DNA from: a virus
Strand: one strand, 5' to 3'
DNA: 62,566 nucleotides
IMG/VR virus record: IMGVR_UViG_3300027779_000030
Span: 1 to 62,566 of that record
Shown one piece after another: positions 31,992 to 42,583 of the stretch; position 1 is the first letter of the stretch; each line of letters begins with the position of its first letter. The position numbers and the translations under genes were made by a program. The notes below the pieces were generated by a model, which saw only the letters and a program-made list of their open reading frames with translations, did no database searches and had not been told where the DNA came from.

Positions 31992-33665
31992 ATGCCAATT
32001 TATAAGAAACTAGAGGGTATAAGAAAATTAAGCAATTCTAGCCTAACCGCGTTAGTCGATGTTACTAATATAAACTTTAAAGATTTATCTGCTGCAACGC
32101 TAGAATTTTTAAAGAATATAAAATATGATGAAACTTTAAATTCCGCAAATCTTAAGACCGGAAACTTTGAATATGTTAATATATCTGATAAACTTTCCCT
32201 TAAATTAGACAATATACCTACCTTTACGATAGATTCACTTGGTAGAGCAGAAGGACAAGAATTATTAGTTAAAGTATCTGAATCAAAAAGACATAGATTC
32301 ACTGATTTTAACGACTGGCCTGATGTTGGAGTTCCAGGAGAAGTAATATATACAGGTATTCAAAATCAAAAACCAGAATTTGGCGAAGATTTTATAGGAT
32401 ATTTAGATACAAGAGGATGGGTAAGTCTTACTAATTTAAATAGCTCAGTTACTCAATTGATATTAGATGTATTATCAGGAAGTCCAGCTATTGCACCCAT
32501 TGTTCCTTTAGGAAGTGGATCAGTATGGTCTGGACCTTTAGGATTAGAAAACGTATTTGTTCCCACGAATAATACTTTATATTATACTGATGTAAATGGT
32601 GATATTTTTGATATATTAACAGATCACGTATGGGCGCTCAACGGAAATGATGCAAGTTTTATACCTACTGGTAATTGTATTATTGGAGATATTATTAATA
32701 ATGGATCTTTAAGATATGTCGACGGAAACCAAACTACTGGGTACGTTCTTACTAGTGATGCTTTAGGTAATGCATCATGGCAACCTGCCCCTAGCGGAGG
32801 TAGCGGAAGTGGGGGAGCAGCTGCTTCATATGTTACAGTTGTTGATTTTATTGCTAATTCTACTGAATTAATATCTCATAATTTAGGAACTACTGATGTT
32901 CACGTTCAATTAGTTGATTTAGATACAAACGATTTAATACAAGCGCATATTGATGGATATACTTCAAATACGTTAGATATAACATTTACTTCAGATAATC
33001 AAAATGTAAAAGTAATTATTTTAGCAGGAGGAGCATCTTCTCTTACTGAAATTTGTGGAGTTCCAATTCAATGTGGATCTCCTGGACCAACTGATGGAGA
33101 TACTCTTGTATATAATTCATCATTAAATATTTGGGAATTAACCACAGCTTCTTCTGGAGGTAGTACTCTTACCTTTCAGAGAACATTCACAGCAGATGAA
33201 TTAATAAGTATGGACTATATAACACCATCTGATCCTTATGCAGGAATAGAAATTTTACCACCACCTGGTGCTGGTAAGTGTTATGTGAAAAAATCAAATT
33301 TTGTTGTGATTACTTATTCCTATGATGGAGATATTTTTAATACCGTTGATCCAGATTTGTTATTGGCCATATATTGGCCAGAGGCTGGACCAGCTGGAGG
33401 TGCACCTGATCCTATTTCTTACCTAGGATTAGAATCTTCTATGGGTGAAAGTTTAAACATAGGTTCTGCTACAGAACCCACAGCACTATTAGCTGATTGG
33501 AATATGGGTGGACAAGATCATAGTATATCTGCCCCAGGTTTTATTAATCAGCCTTGGTATATAGGAACACGGGGATCACTAACAAAAAACTCTGTAGCAA
33601 CTGAAGGAACTATTTCAATACGATTCCAATACGCCATTGAAGATATTTCAGATATCTGGCCATAA
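31992..33665 (+). CDS. Tail fibre or adhesin-like structural protein
   Basis: The 557-residue protein is beta-rich with Gly/Ser linkers (for example PSGGSGSGGAAASY at ~270). Its repeats of T-x-G-Y-V-L-T-S-D-x-x-G-N-A-x-W-x-P resemble the shaft of phage fibres. After the linker lie a C-terminal half with an H-x-L-G-T-T-D-V-x-V-x-L segment (typical of tail-fibre knob-attachment repeats) and a beta-sandwich ending in DISDIWP. No catalytic motif was seen. It is followed on the same strand by the giant fibre, so both probably belong to one adhesive apparatus. Confidence 0.7.
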   Translation: MPIYKKLEGIRKLSNSSLTALVDVTNINFKDLSAATLEFLKNIKYDETLNSANLKTGNFEYVNISDKLSLKLDNIPTFTIDSLGRAEGQELLVKVSESKRHRFTDFNDWPDVGVPGEVIYTGIQNQKPEFGEDFIGYLDTRGWVSLTNLNSSVTQLILDVLSGSPAIAPIVPLGSGSVWSGPLGLENVFVPTNNTLYYTDVNGDIFDILTDHVWALNGNDASFIPTGNCIIGDIINNGSLRYVDGNQTTGYVLTSDALGNASWQPAPSGGSGSGGAAASYVTVVDFIANSTELISHNLGTTDVHVQLVDLDTNDLIQAHIDGYTSNTLDITFTSDNQNVKVIILAGGASSLTEICGVPIQCGSPGPTDGDTLVYNSSLNIWELTTASSGGSTLTFQRTFTADELISMDYITPSDPYAGIEILPPPGAGKCYVKKSNFVVITYSYDGDIFNTVDPDLLLAIYWPEAGPAGGAPDPISYLGLESSMGESLNIGSATEPTALLADWNMGGQDHSISAPGFINQPWYIGTRGSLTKNSVATEGTISIRFQYAIEDISDIWP

Positions 33666-33735
33666 AGTAAAACAATCTCCTATTTTGCTTATATAAATAT
33701 TCAACCTTATGCCTATTTAGAAAATATAATCGCCA

Positions 33736-33762
33736 ATTCTTTTAATAAATAACTAAAAGAAT
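33736..33762 (+). promoter_or_regulatory. Inverted repeat with late-type motif in its loop
   Basis: ATTCTTTTA and TAAAAGAAT are perfect nine-base arms around a nine-base loop. The loop carries ATAAATAAC, the late-type core, which begins exactly 28 nt before the ATG at 33773. No T tract follows, so it is not a standard terminator. Confidence 0.5.
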
Positions 33763-33772
33763 CGAATAATAG

Positions 33773-36700
33773 ATGTCAATTACTAAAGAATACCATGATT
33801 TACGAGTATATGGCGAAATAACATCAGAAGGTTTAACTATTCAAAGTCCAATAGGGGCAGCCGATGGATATACATTTCCATCTGCGGATGGCCTACCTAA
33901 TCAAATACTTGCTACTAATGGATTTGGACAGTTATCATTTCAAAATGCAACATCGCTTGCTTTAACAACGGATGATGTACCTGAAGGATTAATCAACTTA
34001 TATTTTACAGAAGAAAGAGTAGACGATAGAATAGCTGCTTTAATTCAAAACGGAATAGGAATAAATTGGACCTACGACGACCCTAGTAATACATTTACAG
34101 GTAATGTTACTCTTACTCCTTTTGACACAGATGATTTATCTGAAGGAGCTACTAATTTATATTTTACAAACGAAAGGGTAGATGATAGAGTTGCCCAGTT
34201 AATTATAAATGGGACTGGTTTAACTTGGACATATAATGATGTTGCTAATACTCTTCAAGGAGTGGTCAGCCTTTCTCCTTTTACATCAGACGATCTTATT
34301 GAAGGAAGTACTAATTTATATTTTACGGACGAAGCAGCTCAAGATGCAGCTGCTGCTATGATTCAAAATGCTACTGGAATTTCATGGACATATAATGATT
34401 TAGGAAATACTCTTACTCCAACTATAATTCTTGGAGATTTCACAACAGATGATTTACCACAAGGTATGTCTAATTTATATCTTACGGATGAAGCAATAGA
34501 TGATAGAGTAGCACTATTAGTTCATGATACTGCTACTGTTACTTGGGTATATAACGATATTGCAAATACATTAGAAGCTAATGCAGCCACTCCGGTTAAA
34601 ATTCAAAAGGGTGGAAGTTTAGTAAGTGGAGACCGAGATACTATAAATTTTATAGAAGGAACAGATATAACACTAGCAGTTGCTGATGATTCAGTTAACG
34701 GAAGAGTAGATGTTACAATTTCATATAGTGGAATCCCAGGAACTGGAGGAGTAACTGTTAATACTTCTGAAGGATTAACAACAGACAGCATTACATCAAC
34801 CGTTGAATTTGGAGATGAAATTGGAGGCGGAGGGGCATTTTTTACATCTGACAGAGAAGTAAACTTAAATGGTAAATATTTAGAATTTCTAGGAACGCCA
34901 TATATGGACGTCATACTGTCTAGTAAGGGAGATGGAGCAGTAGGTATTGGTTCACTTTTTGAAGATGATTTGTCTTCGATGCTTCACCTCCACGGTACAA
35001 CAAGAGGAAATCACTCTAACTTAGTTGAAAAAACTACTTTATTATTAAGTGGATTAACAACAGAGAATGATGTTCATTATCCAATTCAAGTATTTCACGC
35101 AAATTTAGATAATGATAATAATGGAACTCACATTACTTTATATGATGAACATGTTTTAGATAATTGCCAGATGATAGGAGAAACTCGATATGACGGATAT
35201 ATCTATGGAAATAATTTATTAGTGGCAGGATCACCTGGAGTAGCCGCTACGGGAATAAGTACCTTGAGTAATAGTCTTAATGAACCATTACTTAATACTT
35301 TCTCCACTCACGTAAATACAGTAGAAGGAGAAACCTTAAATCTTTGGCCAGGATTTAGTGAAGATGCCTTCTTCCCATTATCATTAGACGAGCTAAAAAA
35401 TACATCTGTTGATGCTGCATTTAAAGCCGAATATGACGCATTTAAAGTATTTACATGTTCTTTAGCTGTTGAACCAGAATATGATATATCAACCGAATTT
35501 GCTAAAAGCTTATCAACTGCTGCTGAGATTACCGCAAAACTAGCAGAAGTAAATTCTAAAATATCTGAATCTAAATCTGAATATGACGAGCAAATAACCT
35601 TAATAACTATTCAAATAGAAGCAAATGAGGCAGCTAAGAAAGTAGCAGAAGATAGTTTATTAGATTTACAAAGTATGAAGGCTGAACTGGAAGAAACTTT
35701 AGAGAAGTTGAACTCTGAGAAAGTAGAAGCTGAATCCGCACTAGCCGAAGCACAAGCCGCTTTAGAAGAACTAAATGCGGAAAGAACCATTGCATTAGAC
35801 GCATATAACGCTCAAGATAAAATTTATGAAGATTTAATTGCATTACTAGATGCCTTAATTGCAAGATACACATCATCAGAAGCTGACCTGATTTCAGATA
35901 TATCAGCAGAAGACCAAGCTTTAATCGCAAGTCTGCTATCAGATATAGCAGACGGAGTAGAGGGAACTGAATTTGAAGAAGAATGGACTAATCTTCTTAC
36001 ATTTTTAGGAGTAGGAACTAACACTATATTAGATGCTATAAATGAATGTCAAAATTTTAAAGCACTTATTGTTCAAGCAAAAGCAGATGCCGATGAATCT
36101 GAATCAAATGCAGTTTCATTATATAATGAAACTAAAAACGATCTAGATATTGTTATTGAAGAAAATACATCCCTTATTGCTGATATTCAATCACAAATAG
36201 CTGAAAATCAAGAAACGCTAGATACGGTAACTTTGGATATTGAGGCAACTGAGCTAACTATTGCAGAGTTAACTTCGTCAATAGAAGAGCAAAATTCACA
36301 GAAGAAGGCATGGGCAGATTGTTCTGCTGAACTAGAAACAAAGATTCCAGCCTGGTTAATCCTATCTGATACTCTTCAAATATTATTAGATACTAACGGA
36401 GACAGCGGATTCATAGATTGTAATAATATAAGTTACGCTGAGTATTATATTGGAGGTACTCCTTATTGCTTAGACGATGCGACAGAAGTATATGGAATAA
36501 CATTAGATCGTAAGTATACTAAGTTTGGACAAGGATGGCTATATGGAGCAGATATCGAAGAGCTTGGTTATGGAGAAGAGGTTGAGTATGAATTAGGACA
36601 TTCAAATGCCTCTGTTGTAATTGGAACAACTAATCCAAAAGATGAAGAAAAATGTGAGGTACCTACTGCAATGCTTGATGTTTATGGAAATAGTATTACT

Positions 36701-39700
36701 GATTCTGGAAAATTTACTCAATATCCTTTTATAAGATTTAGAGGAATGCCACAGGCCAATACTTTTTCAAACGTTTATGTTGATAAGCATGGATATTTAT
36801 GGCAAACGAAAGGTGGAGGACAGGAACCTATGGGTGGGTTACATGAAAAGATGATTGAAGCGTCTATTTCTGACGGAGATATAGATAATTTAAAATATCA
36901 CTATAAGCTAGACGGTGAACCTGGACCTTTATCAACTAGAGATTCGATACTGGATTCAGTTGGAACCGGCGGTTTAATATTATCTACTAATAATGGACTA
37001 AACTCAATAGACAGAAACTTTTCTGTATTAAATCAATCTTTAAGACTTGGGGGAGATAGCGTTCTCCATGCGACAGTAGATGGAACTATTCCTGCATTTG
37101 CAAATAGTATATCTATCCACGCATATTTTGATAAAGTAAATACAGGATCTCACCAACTTATTATGGCTATTGCAGATGATACTGATGGTATTGTTATGCA
37201 TGAAAAAGATGGTAAGTTATATGCTGGTGTATATACCTCTTCCGGTGGAGAAGGAAATCAGGCAATTTGTGAAACTTTAATATTAGAAAAGAAATGGTAT
37301 CATATTTCTTTAGTATTCGATACTGGTGATCAGAGTGTAAAATTATATTTAGATAAAATATTAGTAAACACGATATCACTAGCTAGTTTACCAAATATTA
37401 GTGGAGGTATATCTGGACTTATTGATAATACTATGATGGTAGGCGGAATATTTGGAACAGCTAGGCTTCCATATGGAAATACATCATCTGTTTCTTATAC
37501 TAGTGAGCTTGCTCCGCACACCCAATCATTTAAAGGGTATATAGATGATATTCGGATATATTGGGATGCTTTAACTGCATCTGAAGTTCAAGCACTCGGC
37601 ACTGTTATTGAAGCATCAGCATCTGTAAGGTTAGGCGGAGATTTAATTGAAGCTACTGATATTAATGTTAATAACTCTAATTTTAAGATAAAGTCGGACT
37701 CTTTAAATACTAATTATTTAAATATTGGATCATATCAAAATGAAGAATCAAGAGCTGCTTCTGAGGATTTAAATAAGGAATTAGATAAGCTTACTGATGA
37801 CTACAACACCCATAATGCAAAATTAGATGATGTATTAGCAAAATCAAATGAGGTACTATCCGACTCTAAATCATCAGATAAGGACAAAGAATCCGCTCAG
37901 ACTGATTTAGATAACACATTATTAGATAAAGCTGCAACTAAAAGTAAATATGACGAATCTAAAACTGAGTATGATCAGCGAATATCTGAGGAAGATGCTA
38001 GCGGAGATCCTATTTGGGAAGTTGGATGCGCTGAAAATCTCATTAATAACGGACCAGTTGATACTATGCTATCTAAAAACGGTAAGCTAGCCGCAACAGA
38101 AAATATTCAAATTAGAATAGGAGAAGTCAGTAATAGTTATGAATCTACTTTTTCAAGTACTAGCTTTACACCAGAAGGATTATTTTATACTTTAAGAAAC
38201 AGTAATGATAATACTGGAACTGGAGTTAAGTTCCAGATTGGAAATTACGTTACTAATGAGTGGATAACTGATGGTAGAGCAATATTAATAAATACATCAG
38301 CTACTCAAGGAGAAACTTTTTATAATTCTTCTCATTATGCTAGACATAATTCAATACATAAAGGTAATGAGACCCAAGGTCAAACTGGCGGGGCTAATTA
38401 CGGAGGAGCAGGTCAAATAAAGTCAGAGTATTTTTCATGGAATTATACCTCGCCCACTTCACCAGGTCCTATTAATCTATATACTAATCCAGATACCCAA
38501 GAAGAGATTGTTATAAGTCCTGCTAAAAATACAGGTCATTTTTTCTTTGAATCCGTTGTTATGGGAATGGGAGAATGCGAACCTAATTCAATTACAATAA
38601 AATTAAAAGGAAGTGCTAGAGTTGATGCTGGTGGAAACGCTGCTTTAATCGGATCAGTAACTAAAACTGTTGAGTCAACTAATGGCGTATCCGGAGCAAC
38701 AACTGCAGATTATGTTATTGCATCTGGGACTCTTGGAATACAGGTTAGTGGAGAAGTAGACGATATTATGATGTGGTCTGCAAATACAATTATACACGGA
38801 ATGACTTGGAATTCAGGTCAACTTGGAGACTGCGCAAAAGCTGAACAAAGCGTATATATTAAATGCGATGCAGATGGCGGAGAAGGAGAAGATAATTCAT
38901 GTGGAGATGGAACGGAACAAATAACAACCCTAGGATTAGTAGGAGGATGGAATAACTTTAGATATGGATGCTGCTGGTACATATTAAATCCTGAGGGAGT
39001 AGCAGACGATTCAGTTACAACAATAGATCCTGATATGATTACTCCTCATTCTAATGGAGAGGCAACATGCGAATCAATTGCTGGATTATATGGAACAACT
39101 TGGGAAAATTGCGTAACTAAAGAAACTAAAGTTTCTCTATGTTGCACAGATGAAATTAATCATCCAGCTGATGTAGTAATCAGTAACTTATTCGATCTAG
39201 ACGGTGTTATAATGGAAGGATGTTGGAAGAAAATAGGATATGCTACTACTGAATCAATTACTGCTCAGTGTCCAGAGGAATTCATAGTTCCTAATCGAGC
39301 ATGTGAAGACGATGATTGTCAGCCCCCTAGCGGATATTCATGGTTCTTATGTGAAGGCCAAGAAGGATGTGAAATCTCAGACTTTAAATTAGAAGAACAA
39401 ATAGCAGGTTCCGAAATCGGGACTGAAAAAGCAAGATTCCAATGCTGCTGGTATGAATATAGAGAATTAGAATCTAGTTCTAATTCAGTTACTATTCCTG
39501 GCCACATTCCTTTATCTGAATCTACATGTGCAGACGCAATAAAGATAGATGGAATACAATGGAAAAAATGTGGATCTGAAGAATTAAGATATAGTGTATG
39601 TTGTCCATCTGAAACTCAATATATGTTGGGAGATATTATAGATAATCTTAGAGATGCTGGATGCAAGTCTAATCTACCTGGATGTTGGGAATATCTTGGA

Positions 39701-40669
39701 GCAATTGCTATACCAGAAGATGGACCTACGGCATGTTGTCCTGCGGAATCGTGGAATGTTTTAGATAATGGAGAATGCCCAGAACAATGTACTGATTCTG
39801 ACGAATACTTTGTATTAATAGAATGCCAAGAAGAGGAAGAACTAAAAAAAGCACCGGAGGGAAATACAATTCAAGCGGGAGCCCAGTCTGGATATATAGG
39901 AAACGGTACTGAGATTGTAATATATGACGGAAAATGCTGGACGGTCAAATCTGGAGGAGAATCACAATTTGACTCTCTTACTTTAATAGACTTTACTATT
40001 GGAGATTGTATATGCTGTATTAATCGATCTTGCGTAGTAGCTACAAAATATGTAGATTGTGAAGCGGCAGATCTTACAATTACAGTATTATCATGTGGAG
40101 ATCTTTCTCCAGGAGATTGGATTGATATATCAGGAGAATGTTATAACATAACAGACGGAGAACCAGATCTAAATAACTGTATATCATATGCGTATACTAA
40201 AGTTGAAAACTGCGAAGTATGTGCAAGAGGAGGAGTAGATGTTAAATTTACACAAGATGGAGAAGATGGAAAAAAATATAAAATGGAGCTTAAATCTAAA
40301 GAGAAAGAGATTGCCTTAAGAAAATTCGAATTAGATGCTGAACCTGCTGACGGCGCTAAAATTAGCATTGCCTCTATTGAGGCCGAAGTATTTGATTCTG
40401 AAACTTGGACAAGCACTGTTGTATCAGACGAAGAATTACGTGGAGATGGTACAACAGATTGGACCGTAACCGATGGAGAAGGTTTTCCAAATCCAGCTAC
40501 TCTACCGTTAGATGTATATGTTGAATCAGCAGATATCGAGTTTGATAAAGAAGTAGATCTAGAAATAGCAGATATTAAGAATCAAGTATGGACAAGAGAT
40601 GATGGTTCTGTAATACCTTCTGGCAATATTGTTATAACAATTGAATTAGCAGACGATGGTAAAAAATAG
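33773..40669 (+). CDS. Giant tail fibre with LamG-like, coiled-coil and cysteine-rich modules
   Basis: The 2298-residue protein starts with a small fibre domain and then four ~52-residue repeats (~65-270). Each repeat contains the TDDLxEGxTNLYFTxER motif of phage fibres followed by TWTYNDxANTL. A long coiled coil spans ~590-850. A LamG/concanavalin-like sandwich spans ~1045-1275 (KWYHISLVFDTGDQSVKLYL; YIDDIRIYWDALT). A second coiled coil lies at ~1325-1410. From ~1680 to ~2150 comes a Cys-rich region of repeated C-C-W-Y, C-C-x-x-E and G-C-W modules. A beta-rich tail ends the protein. It is probably the main receptor-binding fibre, binding glycans or host surface proteins. Confidence 0.85.
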   Translation: MSITKEYHDLRVYGEITSEGLTIQSPIGAADGYTFPSADGLPNQILATNGFGQLSFQNATSLALTTDDVPEGLINLYFTEERVDDRIAALIQNGIGINWTYDDPSNTFTGNVTLTPFDTDDLSEGATNLYFTNERVDDRVAQLIINGTGLTWTYNDVANTLQGVVSLSPFTSDDLIEGSTNLYFTDEAAQDAAAAMIQNATGISWTYNDLGNTLTPTIILGDFTTDDLPQGMSNLYLTDEAIDDRVALLVHDTATVTWVYNDIANTLEANAATPVKIQKGGSLVSGDRDTINFIEGTDITLAVADDSVNGRVDVTISYSGIPGTGGVTVNTSEGLTTDSITSTVEFGDEIGGGGAFFTSDREVNLNGKYLEFLGTPYMDVILSSKGDGAVGIGSLFEDDLSSMLHLHGTTRGNHSNLVEKTTLLLSGLTTENDVHYPIQVFHANLDNDNNGTHITLYDEHVLDNCQMIGETRYDGYIYGNNLLVAGSPGVAATGISTLSNSLNEPLLNTFSTHVNTVEGETLNLWPGFSEDAFFPLSLDELKNTSVDAAFKAEYDAFKVFTCSLAVEPEYDISTEFAKSLSTAAEITAKLAEVNSKISESKSEYDEQITLITIQIEANEAAKKVAEDSLLDLQSMKAELEETLEKLNSEKVEAESALAEAQAALEELNAERTIALDAYNAQDKIYEDLIALLDALIARYTSSEADLISDISAEDQALIASLLSDIADGVEGTEFEEEWTNLLTFLGVGTNTILDAINECQNFKALIVQAKADADESESNAVSLYNETKNDLDIVIEENTSLIADIQSQIAENQETLDTVTLDIEATELTIAELTSSIEEQNSQKKAWADCSAELETKIPAWLILSDTLQILLDTNGDSGFIDCNNISYAEYYIGGTPYCLDDATEVYGITLDRKYTKFGQGWLYGADIEELGYGEEVEYELGHSNASVVIGTTNPKDEEKCEVPTAMLDVYGNSITDSGKFTQYPFIRFRGMPQANTFSNVYVDKHGYLWQTKGGGQEPMGGLHEKMIEASISDGDIDNLKYHYKLDGEPGPLSTRDSILDSVGTGGLILSTNNGLNSIDRNFSVLNQSLRLGGDSVLHATVDGTIPAFANSISIHAYFDKVNTGSHQLIMAIADDTDGIVMHEKDGKLYAGVYTSSGGEGNQAICETLILEKKWYHISLVFDTGDQSVKLYLDKILVNTISLASLPNISGGISGLIDNTMMVGGIFGTARLPYGNTSSVSYTSELAPHTQSFKGYIDDIRIYWDALTASEVQALGTVIEASASVRLGGDLIEATDINVNNSNFKIKSDSLNTNYLNIGSYQNEESRAASEDLNKELDKLTDDYNTHNAKLDDVLAKSNEVLSDSKSSDKDKESAQTDLDNTLLDKAATKSKYDESKTEYDQRISEEDASGDPIWEVGCAENLINNGPVDTMLSKNGKLAATENIQIRIGEVSNSYESTFSSTSFTPEGLFYTLRNSNDNTGTGVKFQIGNYVTNEWITDGRAILINTSATQGETFYNSSHYARHNSIHKGNETQGQTGGANYGGAGQIKSEYFSWNYTSPTSPGPINLYTNPDTQEEIVISPAKNTGHFFFESVVMGMGECEPNSITIKLKGSARVDAGGNAALIGSVTKTVESTNGVSGATTADYVIASGTLGIQVSGEVDDIMMWSANTIIHGMTWNSGQLGDCAKAEQSVYIKCDADGGEGEDNSCGDGTEQITTLGLVGGWNNFRYGCCWYILNPEGVADDSVTTIDPDMITPHSNGEATCESIAGLYGTTWENCVTKETKVSLCCTDEINHPADVVISNLFDLDGVIMEGCWKKIGYATTESITAQCPEEFIVPNRACEDDDCQPPSGYSWFLCEGQEGCEISDFKLEEQIAGSEIGTEKARFQCCWYEYRELESSSNSVTIPGHIPLSESTCADAIKIDGIQWKKCGSEELRYSVCCPSETQYMLGDIIDNLRDAGCKSNLPGCWEYLGAIAIPEDGPTACCPAESWNVLDNGECPEQCTDSDEYFVLIECQEEEELKKAPEGNTIQAGAQSGYIGNGTEIVIYDGKCWTVKSGGESQFDSLTLIDFTIGDCICCINRSCVVATKYVDCEAADLTITVLSCGDLSPGDWIDISGECYNITDGEPDLNNCISYAYTKVENCEVCARGGVDVKFTQDGEDGKKYKMELKSKEKEIALRKFELDAEPADGAKISIASIEAEVFDSETWTSTVVSDEELRGDGTTDWTVTDGEGFPNPATLPLDVYVESADIEFDKEVDLEIADIKNQVWTRDDGSVIPSGNIVITIELADDGKK
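33965..34580 (+). repeat. Four-fold ~52-residue fibre repeat
   Basis: The repeat units begin near residues 65, 117, 169 and 223 of the giant fibre. Each contains TDDL/V-x-E/Q-G-x-x-N-L-Y-F/L-T-x-E followed by W-x-Y-x-D/N-x-x-N-T. The third repeat has lost the R-V-D-D-R part (AAQDAAAAM instead). Confidence 0.85.
38820..40230 (+). repeat. Cysteine-rich region of the giant fibre
   Basis: The region encodes ~470 residues with many Cys in pairs and triplets (CCWYILN, CCTDE, QCCWYEY, VCCPSE, CCPAE, CICCIN). The modules GCWKKIG and GCWEYLG and the CC-x-YE pattern recur, so this is a repeated fold held by disulfides or metal. Confidence 0.75.
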
Positions 40670-40693
40670 ACTAGATATTAGTAAAATTTAGAT

Positions 40694-41209
40694 ATGATAA
40701 TTGGACCATATACCTCAAAAATAGAAAGAAGTCTTGATATAGAAATAGACGGAGTCAAGAAAATGAACCCGAGTTATTTTCCAGATCCCGATGAGGATCT
40801 TGTTTCTTTAGCTAGATTAGATCTAGGAGTAGAGCGACCTACTGAACATAGATCAGCTAGTGAAGGAAAAATAAATGTTGATTGGAGTCTAGAAATAAAA
40901 GATGCTATATACGGAATATATTCTATGTCTATTATAGTAGACCGGGTTTATGGATATATACAAGTTGAAGATATTCCAACCAATTCTTTAGGAGAAGATC
41001 CAGATGAAGATCTAGAAGATTTTGAAATAGAGTTCGATTCTAAAGATAAATCTAAGGGAGAATGGACAATTACAGTAGAGGATAATTTAGGAGGAACTAA
41101 TTATTATGGTGCAGAAGATAGAGATCCATTTAAACTATATGACGGATTCGGCATAGGGGAAGTTTCTATAGATTTTAGCGATAATACTATTATAGTATAT
41201 ATTAATTAA
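40694..41209 (+). CDS. Small acidic protein after the giant fibre
   Basis: The 171-residue, very acidic protein has an N-terminal beta-hairpin ([20 protein letters not shown]) and [15 protein letters not shown] repeats. Its sequence [20 protein letters not shown] resembles the beta-rich tail of the preceding fibre (SADIEFDKEVDLEIADIKNQ), so it may be a fibre-associated chaperone or cap. Its stop overlaps the stop of the convergent 41206-41754 gene. No terminator is seen between them. Confidence 0.65.
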   Translation: MIIGPYTSKIERSLDIEIDGVKKMNPSYFPDPDEDLVSLARLDLGVERPTEHRSASEGKINVDWSLEIKDAIYGIYSMSIIVDRVYGYIQVEDIPTNSLGEDPDEDLEDFEIEFDSKDKSKGEWTITVEDNLGGTNYYGAEDRDPFKLYDGFGIGEVSIDFSDNTIIVYIN

Positions 41210-41754
41210 TCAAAATCAATATCTAATTTAAAATCTAAGTATTTAAACTTAGCAGTGAAAGTCCTAAATTCTGGAGTGACTGAACTATATGATAATTTTA
41301 TACCATCCTGACCATATAGGATTGGCTTATTAAACACTATTGATGAAACTAAATATCCTTCATTACTTAAAAGAGAAAGTCTCATAGGTGAAAAGGTTTG
41401 ATTCCTATTTGCAAAATCTATATAGTTTAAAGAGTTATCTATAAATATCCAATAATTTAAAAAAGCATCTGCCATTTTAAAAGTTAAAGTAAATTCTCTA
41501 GTAAATAAATCTTCTACTGGAACTGAATTCTTATATTCTTGTTTCTTACCTCTGGTTCTAGTTTGTTGAGCCAATTGCATATTCCATCCTGGAAATTCAA
41601 TCTGTTGAATTGTAGATGACATAAAATCCTCAATTGTATCGTAAGGAAGAATTAAACTTTGGTAATACTTTTTATATTTCTCCTTAACACTTTCTGCGAA
41701 AAAATCAGGAGGAAAAAAGAAGGCAAAGCCGTTATTTCTAGCGTTTAAAATCAT
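41206..41754 (-). CDS. Tail tube-like or tube-cap protein
   Basis: The 182-residue protein has the look of the T4 gp19/gp48/gp54 tube fold: helix [18 protein letters not shown] near the N-terminus, QIEFPGWN, then antiparallel strands ([20 protein letters not shown]) and a closing [17 protein letters not shown]. Members stack to form the tail tube or cap the baseplate. It could be the tube protein or one of its homologues; sequence similarity is not strong. A late-type motif lies upstream, the core 26 nt before the ATG. Confidence 0.55.
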   Translation of the reverse strand: MILNARNNGFAFFFPPDFFAESVKEKYKKYYQSLILPYDTIEDFMSSTIQQIEFPGWNMQLAQQTRTRGKKQEYKNSVPVEDLFTREFTLTFKMADAFLNYWIFIDNSLNYIDFANRNQTFSPMRLSLLSNEGYLVSSIVFNKPILYGQDGIKLSYSSVTPEFRTFTAKFKYLDFKLDIDFD

Positions 41755-41765
41755 TTAGTAGCTTT

Positions 41766-41782
41766 ATTTTTTTTATTTATTC
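41766..41782 (-). promoter_or_regulatory. Late-type promoter motif
   Basis: On the minus strand GAATAAATAAAAAAAAT. The core begins 26 nt before the ATG at 41754. It overlaps the end of the upstream gene (stop at 41777). Confidence 0.5.
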
Positions 41783-42562
41783 AGTTGGTGGAAAATCAGG
41801 ATCTATCCATGCATCACTAATTGTTGTTCCACTATCTTGTATTTTTTTAGTTATACCAAACTGGTTTATTACGTTTCCTTTATACATAGTTGCACTCTCG
41901 TCAAAGCTAGGAAAATATGTTTCCATAGATATTGAAAAAGAAGTATTTACATAAGTATCATCATTATAATTAAATGCATATTTCTTATCATTACTCATTG
42001 ATTCTGGGAATTTTATTTGTCCTGGAATTCTTATTCCTCTATATTGGAAATATACTACTTCATTTTTATAATAAAAATCAAATATTTTTTCAGTTATTTT
42101 AAATGTTTTATTTAAATTATCTGTTATAATTTTTATATCGAAATTTAAATCCATAGGTAAACTATATAATCTAGAAGAAAATGCTTTCATTTCCTTTTGA
42201 TCATTTTTATTTCTTTGCTCTTGAGTAAAGGTTCCCCTTACAAACTTATTAGTGATATCTGATGACTTTATAGAAAACGTATTTAAAGTTACAATACCTC
42301 TCGGCACAACCTCATAATTTCCTTCTGCAAGTGATGGGTATTTACAATCATTCGGTAAATCTACAAAAAAATCTTGCATAAATCCTTGATTTCCTGCAAA
42401 GTTATAGAAGAAAGGTACTTCATGTTTTTCTACTTTGTCTCCACGAACTAAGTCTATTATAATTCTACGGTTTAAAACGTCTAAGACAGATAAGGTAGCA
42501 TTTCTTAGAAAAATGTCTTGAACGTTACCGTTCATTATATTTTCGTGATTTGATTTTTGCAT
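41777..42562 (-). CDS. Tail sheath stabiliser/completion protein, gp15-like
   Basis: The 261-residue protein matches the layout of gp15-type tail terminators (PF16724): an opening RIIIDLVRGDKVEKHEVPFF, then YSLPMDLNFDIKIITDNLNK with KITEKIFDFYY, and a beta-rich end (SFSISMETYFPSFDESATM). The family caps the tail at the head end and holds the sheath. A second Met at codon 10 is possible, but the late motif 20 nt upstream of the first ATG favours it. Confidence 0.55.
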   Translation of the reverse strand: MQKSNHENIMNGNVQDIFLRNATLSVLDVLNRRIIIDLVRGDKVEKHEVPFFYNFAGNQGFMQDFFVDLPNDCKYPSLAEGNYEVVPRGIVTLNTFSIKSSDITNKFVRGTFTQEQRNKNDQKEMKAFSSRLYSLPMDLNFDIKIITDNLNKTFKITEKIFDFYYKNEVVYFQYRGIRIPGQIKFPESMSNDKKYAFNYNDDTYVNTSFSISMETYFPSFDESATMYKGNVINQFGITKKIQDSGTTISDAWIDPDFPPTE

Positions 42563-42568
42563 AATATA

Positions 42569-42583
42569 TTTTTATTATTTATT
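42569..42583 (-). promoter_or_regulatory. Late-type promoter motif
   Basis: AATAAATAATAAAAA on the minus strand, identical to sites at 10387, 20086 and 44744. The core begins 20 nt before the ATG at 42562, slightly closer than usual. Confidence 0.6.

Noticed and set aside
34603-36024. Several 60-100-codon antisense frames inside the giant fibre and other large genes
   Set aside because: They lie opposite strongly coding sequence, have compositions expected from reverse-complement coding bias, and no promoter motif or neighbour supports them.
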